Shown here: one piece after another, positions 43,658 through 50,782 of the stretch | Position numbering within the stretch: the first letter of the stretch is position 1 | How the letters are laid out: each line of letters opens with the position of its first letter | IMG/VR virus record: IMGVR_UViG_3300024273_001720 | Location: 1 to 50,952 of that record | Strand: one strand, 5' to 3' | DNA from: a virus | DNA: 50,952 nucleotides | Notes under the pieces: generated by a model | The model's database searches: none | Told to the model about the DNA's origin: nothing | Seen by the model: only the letters and a program-made list of their open reading frames with translations | Position numbers and translations under genes: made by a program

Positions 43658-43951
43658 TTAGTCGCCTGCCATTATGACAAGCTCCTTTAACTTTTTAAGT
43701 GTATCACACTTCTCGTACTCCTCTAGCTCTACAAAATAATTTATAAGAAGATCTATAAACATGCTTCTCTGTCCTACACCATGTGGAATGTCTATTGTAT
43801 TTTTGCTGTCTTGATATACAATAAATCGATTAACAGTTTTTGTAAAATTTCTTGTTATTATGTAATAGCTGGATCTCATTAGGGAGTCTCTTTCCTCTCT
43901 CGTAACTTCTTCCATCCTTGTTAAATCTTTTTGTAATAGGGTAATACCCAT
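43658..43951 (-). CDS. Small protein with C-terminal EEYEKC (UVR-like) motif, copy 1
   Basis: A 97-residue protein. Its end, NYFVELEEYEKCDTLKKLKE, matches the ends of the proteins at 44198-44449 and 45439-45723. The pattern resembles the UVR motif of UvrB/UvrC and McsA (acidic-aromatic-Glu-Lys-x-x-x-[LI]-[RK]). The N-terminal part is helical and differs between copies. A TATATAAT box lies about ten bases before the ATG. It could be a protein-protein adaptor; this is inferred from the UVR family. Confidence 0.6.
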   Translation of the reverse strand: MGITLLQKDLTRMEEVTREERDSLMRSSYYIITRNFTKTVNRFIVYQDSKNTIDIPHGVGQRSMFIDLLINYFVELEEYEKCDTLKKLKELVIMAGD

Positions 43952-43957
43952 TCTTAT

Positions 43958-43967
43958 ATTATATATT
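43958..43967 (-). promoter_or_regulatory. TATATAAT box close to the start of EEYEKC protein 1
   Basis: On the minus strand AATATATAAT ends about seven bases before the ATG at 43951. If it is a promoter, the mRNA would be nearly leaderless. The 73-base gap also has a weak ACCTTTT/AAAAGGT hairpin that could end the bS21 transcript. Confidence 0.3.
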
Positions 43968-44024
43968 AAGATGGACGCTAGAATAAGGGCGAATAAGACC
44001 TTTTATTTGAAAAAGGTTAGTATA

Positions 44025-44204
44025 TTATAAATCCCTATTTTGCTTGTATTTTGCCTTGCTAATCATTTGTCTTTTTTCAACTGAGGGCTTTGTAAATTCC
44101 TTTCTATCTCTAAGCTCTTGGGTTTGCTTTGTTGAAAAGACCTTGCGCTTTAAAGTCTTAAGCGCTTTCTCTATATTACCGTTTTCTACTTTGGTTATTA
44201 GCAT
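44025..44204 (-). CDS. rpsU: Ribosomal protein bS21, phage-encoded
   Basis: A 59-residue protein, easily overlooked for its size. MLITKVENGNIEKALKTLKR aligns with the bS21 consensus (MLI-x-V-x-x-x-E-x-I-E-x-A-L-K-x-x-K-R-K), followed by LRDRKEFTKPSVEKR, which matches the family's 'LR-RR-x-F-x-KPS-x-x-R' core and fits the Bacteroidota form 'FTKPSV'. bS21 binds the 30S platform near the anti-Shine-Dalgarno end of 16S rRNA and affects initiation. The ATG overlaps the preceding gene by seven bases. It probably exchanges with host bS21. Confidence 0.9.
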   Translation of the reverse strand: MLITKVENGNIEKALKTLKRKVFSTKQTQELRDRKEFTKPSVEKRQMISKAKYKQNRDL

Positions 44205-44449
44205 GATAGTTTGTCTATTATTTTTTTAAGTTCAAGGCATTTTTCATATTCCTCTCTTTCTTTAAAGAAATTTAATATCTTTTGAACTCCTTCTATCTTG
44301 TCCTCCACTGGTGCGTTATGTTTCAATGCACCCATGCGATCATTCACTATAGAATTATATATCAAATCCATCATATCCTCTCTTGAGGATTCTTGTAGTT
44401 TTTTAATGAACTTTGTTTCTTCGTACTCGTACTCTTCTAATTCATCCAT
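44198..44449 (-). CDS. Small protein with C-terminal EEYEKC (UVR-like) motif, copy 2
   Basis: An 83-residue acidic/helical protein. The end ILNFFKEREEYEKCLELKKI matches the other two EEYEKC proteins. The N-terminus has a second, unrelated acidic stretch (DELEEYEYEETKF). Its ATG overlaps the dnaJ stop by one base and its stop overlaps bS21, so all three are translationally coupled. An adaptor role next to a chaperone is possible. Confidence 0.6.
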   Translation of the reverse strand: MDELEEYEYEETKFIKKLQESSREDMMDLIYNSIVNDRMGALKHNAPVEDKIEGVQKILNFFKEREEYEKCLELKKIIDKLSC

Positions 44450-45246
44450 TATGAATTTTTTATCTTTTTTAGTAATGCGATTTGGTCTTCTGTTAAATTA
44501 ACTGGAAGAGTTCTAAGTTTTACCATTAGATTACCAAATCCATATATCAGATTATATATTGGCATTCCCTTGCCAACTACTCTGAGTATTTTAGAATCAT
44601 GTGAACCTTGAGGAACTTTAATCTTTACAGTATGGACCTTGGTTTTTACTTCAAATTCGCCACCCAATAACATATCAATCCAATCTAGATAGAGGTCCAC
44701 GAATATGTCACTTCCGTTTACAATTAAATCAATGTCATGTAATACGTTTACTGTTAGGATTATATCTCCTTTCGGGGCGCTTGAATTGATTGGGTGACTT
44801 TGGCCCTTTTCCCTGACTTTAAGTTTTGTGCCATTCGGAATTCCCTTAGGTATGTTAATATTAAATCCACCAGTGCCGACATCGATGTATCTTCTTGTTC
44901 CTTCATAACTTTCTTCTATTGTTATATTTATTGATACTCTAACATCATCTCCCTTTGCGTTTCCATCGAATGCATTATTGAATGCGCCTGAAAAATCATA
45001 TCTATTAAAAATATCCTGCCATGCATTATTAAAATCATACGATGTGTAACCTGATCTTTGGCCATCATGTTGCCTTCTCCTTTCAGGGTCACCAAGAATT
45101 TCATAGGCTTCTGAGATCTTTTTAAATTGACTATCATCTCCTCCGTTTTTGTCAGGATGATGTTGCTTTACCAACTTCCTGTAAGACTGCTTGATCTCAT
45201 CTTGGGATGCATCTCGTGAAACATTAAGAGTTTCGTAATAATTCAT
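44449..45246 (-). CDS. dnaJ: DnaJ-family co-chaperone without zinc finger
   Basis: A 265-residue protein. Residues 1-65 are a J domain with the HPD motif (KQHHPDKNGG). A short Gly/Phe-type linker around residues 66-95 leads straight to the C-terminal substrate-binding domains (GGFNINIPKGIPNGTKLKV, then LGGEFEVKT and VPQGSHDSKILRVVGKGMP). The zinc-finger region of true DnaJ is missing, so it resembles CbpA. It would direct host DnaK to phage substrates. Confidence 0.9.
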   Translation of the reverse strand: MNYYETLNVSRDASQDEIKQSYRKLVKQHHPDKNGGDDSQFKKISEAYEILGDPERRRQHDGQRSGYTSYDFNNAWQDIFNRYDFSGAFNNAFDGNAKGDDVRVSINITIEESYEGTRRYIDVGTGGFNINIPKGIPNGTKLKVREKGQSHPINSSAPKGDIILTVNVLHDIDLIVNGSDIFVDLYLDWIDMLLGGEFEVKTKVHTVKIKVPQGSHDSKILRVVGKGMPIYNLIYGFGNLMVKLRTLPVNLTEDQIALLKKIKNS

Positions 45247-45248
45247 GT

Positions 45249-45410
45249 CTATTTTTTAGATGGTTTCCTAGGGCCGCCCATTATAAGGGGTTTCCTTGAC
45301 TCCTGAATTTTCTTTTTATTTTCAGCTACTTCTCTGGCCTGCTTGTTTTCCATGCACTGTGCAATTCTTGCAAGACTGTCTGCGATACTCTTTAATAGTT
45401 CTTCGTTCAT
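45249..45410 (-). CDS. Small basic protein directly before dnaJ
   Basis: A 53-residue ORF starting MNEELLKSIADSLARIAQCM and ending in a basic tail with GGPRKPSKK. Its stop is two bases from the dnaJ ATG, and a TATATAAT box lies 17-30 bases before its own ATG. Both support a real gene although it is short. The N-terminal half is an amphipathic helix. No family recognised. Confidence 0.6.
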   Translation of the reverse strand: MNEELLKSIADSLARIAQCMENKQAREVAENKKKIQESRKPLIMGGPRKPSKK

Positions 45411-45426
45411 GTTATTATCTCATTAG

Positions 45427-45440
45427 TATATTATATATTT
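45427..45440 (-). promoter_or_regulatory. Candidate TATATAAT box before the 53-residue gene / dnaJ run
   Basis: On the minus strand AAATATATAATATA lies 17-30 bases before the ATG at 45410, overlapping the stop of the preceding gene by two bases. It could start the transcript for the 53-residue protein, DnaJ, EEYEKC protein 2 and bS21. Confidence 0.4.
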
Positions 45441-45723
45441 AGATTTGTTCTAGAATATCCTTGATCTTTGCACATTTCTCATACTCTTCTAATTCAACGA
45501 ATAGGTCTAACATTAAGGATAGGGTGTTTTCCAATGTAGTAGTATCATGACCACTTCGTTTCATTGCAATAACATCAACTCCTTTGTCAACTATCATTTC
45601 ATAGTTTTCGTTGGCTAATTTAATTTTTAGGTCGTACATTGCTTGTTCCATTTCTGCTTCTTTTTGGATTGTTTCAATTTCACTTGTTTCTTCGAATAAA
45701 TCGTTATCGTCAAAGTCTTCCAT
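45439..45723 (-). CDS. Small protein with C-terminal EEYEKC (UVR-like) motif, copy 3
   Basis: A 94-residue protein with an acidic N-terminus (MEDFDDNDLFEETSEIETI) and a helical middle. The end LDLFVELEEYEKCAKIKDIL matches the two other copies in this 2-kb block, and the AKIKDIL part is closest to the UVR consensus. It is the first gene after terminator/leader module D. Confidence 0.6.
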   Translation of the reverse strand: MEDFDDNDLFEETSEIETIQKEAEMEQAMYDLKIKLANENYEMIVDKGVDVIAMKRSGHDTTTLENTLSLMLDLFVELEEYEKCAKIKDILEQI

Positions 45724-45734
45724 ATTGTATCTAT

Positions 45735-45817
45735 TTTAATTATAATGTAAATATAAACAAAAAAAGCCAAACAAAAAAATGTTTGGCCAATTATTTTTGT
45801 AAAAGTTATTAACAATT
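45735..45817 (-). repeat. Terminator/leader module, copy D
   Basis: Contains the 16-mer AAAGTTATTAACAATT at 45802-45817, overlapping the stop codon of the glycosyltransferase gene, then the hairpin, then minus-strand TATATTTACATTATAATTAA, identical over 20 bases to copy A. Confidence 0.7.
45766..45787 (-). terminator. Intrinsic terminator after the 275-residue glycosyltransferase gene
   Basis: An 8-bp perfect stem GCCAAACA / TGTTTGGC with a 6-base loop, followed on the minus strand by TTTTTTTG. It separates the glycosyltransferase block from the chaperone/bS21 block. Confidence 0.75.
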
Positions 45818-46636
45818 TACATTTATTGATTTATGATAAATCAAATCTATTTCCGTTTCAATATTATTTCCTATTATCAATTTATCATAGTGGTTTGCTA
45901 GGCCTGCATCCTTGTTTTGTGTGCTGTTTCTTTTTGCATACTGGATATACTTAGACCTAACATAATCTGCCCCCATAAATTTGAAATGCAAGAGCTTTAT
46001 TGGAAAATCATTATAAGTATCTAATACTTCAAATTGCATTTTCCATCTTCCCCAAGGATGTCCATTCCACGCACCAATTGGTCTGATTTCTTTAGGTACA
46101 GGGTGTAGTATTTCTCCATCTATTTTAGAATTCAGTTCTATTTCATGACAACCCTCTATCCATTCTAATGATTCAATCTTATTTGGATTAATAAGAATCG
46201 GTTTTGAATACCATGGATCTGGAGTACCTGTCCTTACCTCATCATATATTTGTCCATCTCCTTCTGGAAATGTCCATGAAACCATTTGAAAACCAGCTGG
46301 AAATATTACTGGGTGTTTATTTTCTTTTAGGAATTCAACAAGATTTGGATGGACTATAAACTCATCACAATCGCTTACTATAATATAATCTGCATTTCCC
46401 CTTGCCTCCTCAATACATTTATGTTTTAAATCAAGATGGATATAATCATTGAAAGTTTCTTCAGTTGAATAGGTTCTTACTTCAACCATTGGCCATTCCT
46501 CACAGATACTCACAGTGCTGTCTGTTGACTCATTGTCCAAGACTATTATTCTTTCACAAAACTGAGAATAATGTCTTAGATAGTAAGGGAGCATCCTCTC
46601 CTCATTCCAAACAGTAACGTATGCCCAAATCTTCAT
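45809..46636 (-). CDS. Glycosyltransferase, GT2-like
   Basis: A 275-residue protein. The N-terminal pattern IWAYVTVWNEERMLPYYLRH then IIVLDNESTDSTVSI is the GT-A nucleotide-binding start, and IIVSDCDEFIV provides the DxD-type metal site. A Trp/His-rich segment near residues 200-215 (AWNGHPWGRWKM) may form the acceptor side. It ends one gene block before a terminator. Probable targets are virion glycoproteins or host surface glycans. Confidence 0.8.
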   Translation of the reverse strand: MKIWAYVTVWNEERMLPYYLRHYSQFCERIIVLDNESTDSTVSICEEWPMVEVRTYSTEETFNDYIHLDLKHKCIEEARGNADYIIVSDCDEFIVHPNLVEFLKENKHPVIFPAGFQMVSWTFPEGDGQIYDEVRTGTPDPWYSKPILINPNKIESLEWIEGCHEIELNSKIDGEILHPVPKEIRPIGAWNGHPWGRWKMQFEVLDTYNDFPIKLLHFKFMGADYVRSKYIQYAKRNSTQNKDAGLANHYDKLIIGNNIETEIDLIYHKSINVNC

Positions 46637-46640
46637 CTCT

Positions 46641-47363
46641 TTAGATTATTGGTAAATATGAAAGCCTAAGCATCGCATTCATTGTTGATTTTACATCTGC
46701 CTCACAGTATGTTTTTATTTTCTCAAGATTTCCATTCCAATATTCCTCAGTAGTTTCACTTCCCTTCATTAATGCCTTTGGTGATGGAATATTTAATGAG
46801 TCACAAATCAAATCAAGTGAAGCGCTGTTCCAACCTGCAAATTTCCAAATATCATAGGTATCTAATAAACAGTTTTCCCATGGTTTTTTATTTTGTAAGT
46901 GTAATTGATGAGGTACTTGAACTCCATTGATTATTGAACGCTTGATTAGGAATGGAAAGTCAAAGTTCTTAATATTATGTCCAGTGAATTGAACGTTTGG
47001 ATTTTTATTAAAAATAGCCTGTGCAGTTCCCATGAATTCAGCTAAAAATTCAGCCTCATCATCTCCATAAAAAGATCTAATTTTATCTGTAACTGGATTT
47101 CCATCTTCATCGAATTGAACCTGTCCAATTGAGACTACAATTATCTTTGCAAACTCAGGGTGCAATGCTGCGTTCTTTAAATAAAGATCTGCATCACTAA
47201 GATCCATACAATCCGATTCTGTTCGTCTGTAATTATCTGCCTTCTTTGCCCAGTGAATAACTGCACCTGGCCTTGCCTCACAGAATTCACTATAATGTTT
47301 ATATTCTGAAACAGTTTCAATGTCTATAAATAACATTGACTTTAAATTTGATACACTATACAT
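46641..47363 (-). CDS. DnaQ-like DEDDy 3'-5' exonuclease
   Basis: The chosen ATG at 47363 (240 residues, MYSVSNLKSM) overlaps the previous gene by eight bases; the longer start at 47423 would overlap by 68. Exo I is MLFIDIET, Exo II is FTGHNIKNFDFPFL and Exo III is YCEADVKST with the Tyr of the DEDDy class. Residues between resemble the predicted polymerase-like 3'-5' exonucleases of phages and Bacteroidota. A role in DNA repair or turnover is likely; it stands alone without polymerase domain. Confidence 0.85.
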   Translation of the reverse strand: MYSVSNLKSMLFIDIETVSEYKHYSEFCEARPGAVIHWAKKADNYRRTESDCMDLSDADLYLKNAALHPEFAKIIVVSIGQVQFDEDGNPVTDKIRSFYGDDEAEFLAEFMGTAQAIFNKNPNVQFTGHNIKNFDFPFLIKRSIINGVQVPHQLHLQNKKPWENCLLDTYDIWKFAGWNSASLDLICDSLNIPSPKALMKGSETTEEYWNGNLEKIKTYCEADVKSTMNAMLRLSYLPII

Positions 47364-47592
47364 CTCCTTCGTTTTTAGAAATATTATAAATTGAAACAGG
47401 GTATCTGCGAGATTTTGCACCATCTGCTTCGCATGTTAGCCAGTACCATGCATGTCCATATATTTTTGTCAAACTTTCATTTAACTTAAGCATAGGACCA
47501 TACATTGGGCTTCCTGCAAATCTAAAGTAGTATTTCTCACCAATCTTTGGTTTAACTACATAAATCCTTTGTTCCTTTTTATTCTTTGCCAT
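47356..47592 (-). CDS. Small beta-rich hypothetical protein
   Basis: A 78-residue, basic, aromatic protein (IGEKYYFRFAGSPMYGPMLK). Its strand pattern suggests an SH3-like barrel. The ATG lies inside a near-palindrome, CCATATAA-CA-TTATATGG on the minus strand (47606-47589), so translation may be controlled. No family recognised. Confidence 0.6.
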   Translation of the reverse strand: MAKNKKEQRIYVVKPKIGEKYYFRFAGSPMYGPMLKLNESLTKIYGHAWYWLTCEADGAKSRRYPVSIYNISKNEGDV

Positions 47593-47622
47593 ATAATGTT
47601 ATATGGTATGAATTCAAAAAGT

Positions 47623-47844
47623 TTAAATTTTATCAATAGAATAAAAATTACCTTGAGATTGTCTAAGCCTTAAATATCTCTCGAACGTTATGGATAATTC
47701 AATCCAGCCGCCAGTTATAGATTCTGGAACGCTATCATCACTTGTAAAATGGTGAGGTGCTTTATCAATGTGTTCCAATAGGAAGTCAACCATACAATCA
47801 ACCTCCATATTATGAACCCATATTTTTACGAATGTATTATTCAT
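47623..47844 (-). CDS. Small hypothetical protein
   Basis: A 73-residue protein (MNNTFVKIWVHNMEVDCMVD ... GGWIELSITFERYLRLRQSQ). It is mixed alpha/beta and overlaps the stop of the 616-residue glycosyltransferase by eight bases. No family recognised. Confidence 0.55.
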   Translation of the reverse strand: MNNTFVKIWVHNMEVDCMVDFLLEHIDKAPHHFTSDDSVPESITGGWIELSITFERYLRLRQSQGNFYSIDKI

Positions 47845-49687
47845 TTTCGTTGTAAACTATATTTGCTGCCATTTCTTCTGTACCGTATCTAGGTGGAGTA
47901 ATCAATGGTGCATGTGGATTTTCTTCGTATGCCCAATCTCTAAGACCAAGCTCTTCAAATCTATCCTTGATTTGTTCATTATAATAATAACCAATTGTTC
48001 TTACTCTTCTTTGAATATCTGCTCTGGCCATATCATGTGTATTTTGACCATTTGCGTTATTATATAAGAACTGAACATATCCTAATTTAGGAATTTTACA
48101 GGTGATTGTTTTTAAGAAAGTTCTTACTACTAATTCATAATCATCTGCAATCGCAAGAGTTCTATTATGTCCTCCAATTTCAAAATATGTTGAACGTCTC
48201 CAAGCTCTTACATGATTTGGAACTCCAACAATGTGTCTAATGGTTTTAGGATTAATATTATGCTGTGTTGCAACCTTCATCATTTGTCCATTATACTCTT
48301 CATCGCGATATGTCCCATATGCAAATGCAAATCCTTCAGGATATGTTTGGCATTCCCATTCCTCATTAACCTCTAATGTGTCATTAAAAAAGAATCCTGC
48401 CTCTGGATGTTTCTTTGCTGCTTTGTATAAATCCTCAGTACACCATGGAACTAATAAATCATCATGGTCTAATTCAGCTAGGATAAATCCTTTAGCCATA
48501 GTACATGCTCTCCATTTTACTTCTCCAATATTACCACCACTCTTCTCTCTGAAATCATACACCTTAACTCTTGGGTCATGTTTTGCAATATCCTCTGCGA
48601 TCTTAAGAGTTCTACCACCATCTGTTGAATCGTTAACAAGTACCCACTCCCAGTTTTGATATGTCTGTTGCCTCAGGGATTCATATGTGTTATATAACTT
48701 TTTACCTGTATTATAAATAGGAGTTGTATAAGAAATCATCTCAGAATCCTCGAGTGAATCAGTATCTAGCATGGTTGTCATTGCACATTGATATGCTGCT
48801 TGTCCTACTTCTTCGATTGAAGTCTCTTCAGGAATGTTTAACCATTTTCTACGAAACTGTAATGGCATACTTGCCATCACTGGGAATTTTTCCCAAGATT
48901 CTCCTCTACTTACAATCACATCAGGGTTAAATGACGCAAGTATTATTGATATGTTATTGTCACTTGTTAAATACTTGACATCAAGATTATCTGCCTCGTA
49001 GTCAAGTATTTTAAGTGACTTTAATTCAGGCTGATCTTTTCCAATATATAATACCTTTGGAACCTTTGCTGTAGATTTTTTCTGTAAATAATTATAGTGT
49101 GATAATTCAAATGGTGTAAATGTAAACCATTCAGGATGCTCTCTATAAACATTGTTTATAAGAATTCCATCTGCGCAATAGTCAGGCAAAAAATTATATC
49201 CATATTCATTATAGACATCGATGCTAACAATATATTGGGCAAGATCAACTCCACCTACTTTCATAAAGTGAGATGCTGCCAATCTATATGTTAATCGTGA
49301 GAAATCCTTTCCTGCCACATTTTGAGAAACAACATGTACTTTTTTATCTGGGTTCTCTGTTGATGTTACTAATACATATTCATAAAATCCTTCATGGATA
49401 ATATTGTCATCATCTGCAAAATAAATCCAGCCATCTCCTAGTTTTGAAATTATGTTTGAACACTGTGGATATAACATTCCAACTGCATCTCCTTTTTCAA
49501 AATAATAATTTGTTGAATTGTCTTTTAAATCACTTAACAATTCCGCATCAATATCTTTAAGAGTTGCAGTATCGAATACAACATGCCATTCGATGTCCAT
49601 ACCCTTTGGTATGTTTTTAAAAACCGATTCTTTAACAGTTCTTAAGTTTTGAAGTCTGGTACTTCGTGTAATTACGTGAATTTTCAT
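47837..49687 (-). CDS. Two-domain glycosyltransferase
   Basis: A 616-residue protein. The N-terminal domain (residues 1-200) has a GT-A core with WIYFADDDNIIHEGFYEY as metal site. A linker of about 140 residues follows. The second GT2 domain starts at about residue 345 with SYTTPIYNTGKKLYNTYESL and WVLVNDSTDGG, and has AELDHDDLLVPWC as DxD. Two catalytic domains suggest alternating addition of two sugars. It follows the dioxygenase gene by 18 bases, so both may act on one substrate. Confidence 0.85.
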   Translation of the reverse strand: MKIHVITRSTRLQNLRTVKESVFKNIPKGMDIEWHVVFDTATLKDIDAELLSDLKDNSTNYYFEKGDAVGMLYPQCSNIISKLGDGWIYFADDDNIIHEGFYEYVLVTSTENPDKKVHVVSQNVAGKDFSRLTYRLAASHFMKVGGVDLAQYIVSIDVYNEYGYNFLPDYCADGILINNVYREHPEWFTFTPFELSHYNYLQKKSTAKVPKVLYIGKDQPELKSLKILDYEADNLDVKYLTSDNNISIILASFNPDVIVSRGESWEKFPVMASMPLQFRRKWLNIPEETSIEEVGQAAYQCAMTTMLDTDSLEDSEMISYTTPIYNTGKKLYNTYESLRQQTYQNWEWVLVNDSTDGGRTLKIAEDIAKHDPRVKVYDFREKSGGNIGEVKWRACTMAKGFILAELDHDDLLVPWCTEDLYKAAKKHPEAGFFFNDTLEVNEEWECQTYPEGFAFAYGTYRDEEYNGQMMKVATQHNINPKTIRHIVGVPNHVRAWRRSTYFEIGGHNRTLAIADDYELVVRTFLKTITCKIPKLGYVQFLYNNANGQNTHDMARADIQRRVRTIGYYYNEQIKDRFEELGLRDWAYEENPHAPLITPPRYGTEEMAANIVYNENE

Positions 49688-49705
49688 TATTATTATATTA
49701 ATATA

Positions 49706-50659
49706 TTATACATCAAAAAAGAACATGTGGAAAAATCTAGAGTTATCTATTGCATCTCCAAAATATTGAGTTGCAGCATGAATATTTTTAGCATCAAACA
49801 AAACAAGTCTGTTATATACATTTCCAACTTCATCAATTTTTTCAAAGTTGGTACCATCATAGAAATTCATTTCTGCACTTTTACCCTGGAAGGCTCTTAC
49901 ATAATTAAGTGTATTTCTTTTCTCATCATCAAACTTATAATCTCCTGTAACTTTACTTCTATAGAATGCGGTTCCTGTTGATGCAGGTGCTTCCGGGGTA
50001 AGGAATACAATTCCAGCATAGGTTTGGTTATCAACATGATAAACAATAGGTTGGTCTGCTGTACAGAATTGAAATATCCCATTAGCATACGCATCATGAT
50101 TCCAATTATATATTGGCTTACCTATAATCTCTTCAAGTTTTTCTTTCATACCAAATATTGAGAATCTTTCGGTAGCTCTTTCTCCTTTATGATAATTTGA
50201 TGGAGAGAAGTTAATTTCATTGATTGCCCATTCTCTAATAAGATCAGGGTTTGCATAAAAATTGTCTACTACAATTAATCCTTTGTCCTCATTTGCAAAG
50301 CCTGAATAATATGAAACCCATTTTGCAAATGATTCTATTTCATAGTTAATGAGTTCATTTGTATCATTATCAATTACTGATACAATGATGTTTTCAAACA
50401 AATCGAATTTACTAATAGTGATTCCAAATCCAATATTAGTGTCTTTTAGCGTTGGATAAAATGAACTAACATCAGGTCTATCTAGAAATTCAGGTGAAAG
50501 ATCAGATGGTTTAGAGTTCTTTAATTTAATATTTGTTATTTTGCCATTAGTTGCAAAAATCCAGCCAGTCAAATCATATTTAGATCCTACTTTATTAACA
50601 GTATCAATATACATTAATATGTTACTTGCTGATGTTTGATGTTTGATAATATCTGCCAT
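49706..50659 (-). CDS. 2-oxoglutarate/Fe(II) dioxygenase-like protein (DUF6445 type)
   Basis: A 317-residue protein. Residues about 1-110 form a beta domain (TGWIFATNGKITNIKLKN ... DRPDVSSFYP). From about residue 125 the chain is a double-stranded beta-helix: His-208 and Asp-210 in YHVDNQTYAG, His-294 in NIHAATQYFG and Arg-308 in NSRFFHMFFF make a full iron and co-substrate set. Prolyl-hydroxylase-like enzymes of this type modify protein or small-molecule substrates. It lies between a collagen-like gene and a glycosyltransferase. Confidence 0.75.
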   Translation of the reverse strand: MADIIKHQTSASNILMYIDTVNKVGSKYDLTGWIFATNGKITNIKLKNSKPSDLSPEFLDRPDVSSFYPTLKDTNIGFGITISKFDLFENIIVSVIDNDTNELINYEIESFAKWVSYYSGFANEDKGLIVVDNFYANPDLIREWAINEINFSPSNYHKGERATERFSIFGMKEKLEEIIGKPIYNWNHDAYANGIFQFCTADQPIVYHVDNQTYAGIVFLTPEAPASTGTAFYRSKVTGDYKFDDEKRNTLNYVRAFQGKSAEMNFYDGTNFEKIDEVGNVYNRLVLFDAKNIHAATQYFGDAIDNSRFFHMFFFDV

Positions 50660-50704
50660 GGTTATTATACGCGTGTTTTTAGATTAGTTTATTATTATAT
50701 TATG

Positions 50705-50718
50705 TTATTATATATCAC
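50705..50718 (-). promoter_or_regulatory. Candidate TATATAAT promoter box before the dioxygenase gene
   Basis: On the minus strand GTGATATATAATAA lies directly after the terminator at 50723-50749 and 46-59 bases before the ATG at 50659. Thirteen bases are identical to the box at 9619-9632. Terminator followed at once by this box is what a new transcription unit would look like. Confidence 0.5.
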
Positions 50719-50722
50719 TAAA

Positions 50723-50749
50723 AAAGGGACCCTCTGTGAGGATCCCTTT
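50723..50749 (-). terminator. Intrinsic terminator after the right-edge collagen-like gene
   Basis: Arms AAAGGGACCCTC and GAGGATCCCTTT form a 12-bp stem with one mismatch and a 3-base loop. On the minus strand it is followed by TTTTTTAG. It ends transcription of the gene that enters from the right. Confidence 0.8.
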
Positions 50750-50782
50750 AATTAATATTAAATCTATTTATAGATTATTGTG

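Noticed and set aside
43952-44024. tRNA or other structured RNA in the gap after bS21
   Set aside because: Only a weak 7-bp AT-rich hairpin is present, and no cloverleaf arms or CCA-like end can be drawn.
24506-45817. TTATTAACA within the 16-mer as a DnaA-box cluster (origin)
   Set aside because: The copies are spread over 21 kb, always placed at gene ends, and deviate from TTATCCACA in two positions; a terminator/leader module explains them better.
48231-48659. 142-residue plus-strand frame inside the 616-residue glycosyltransferase
   Set aside because: Antisense shadow of the second GT2 domain; no leader, and the minus-strand motifs (TTPIYNTG, LDHDDLL) are clearly the real coding sequence.
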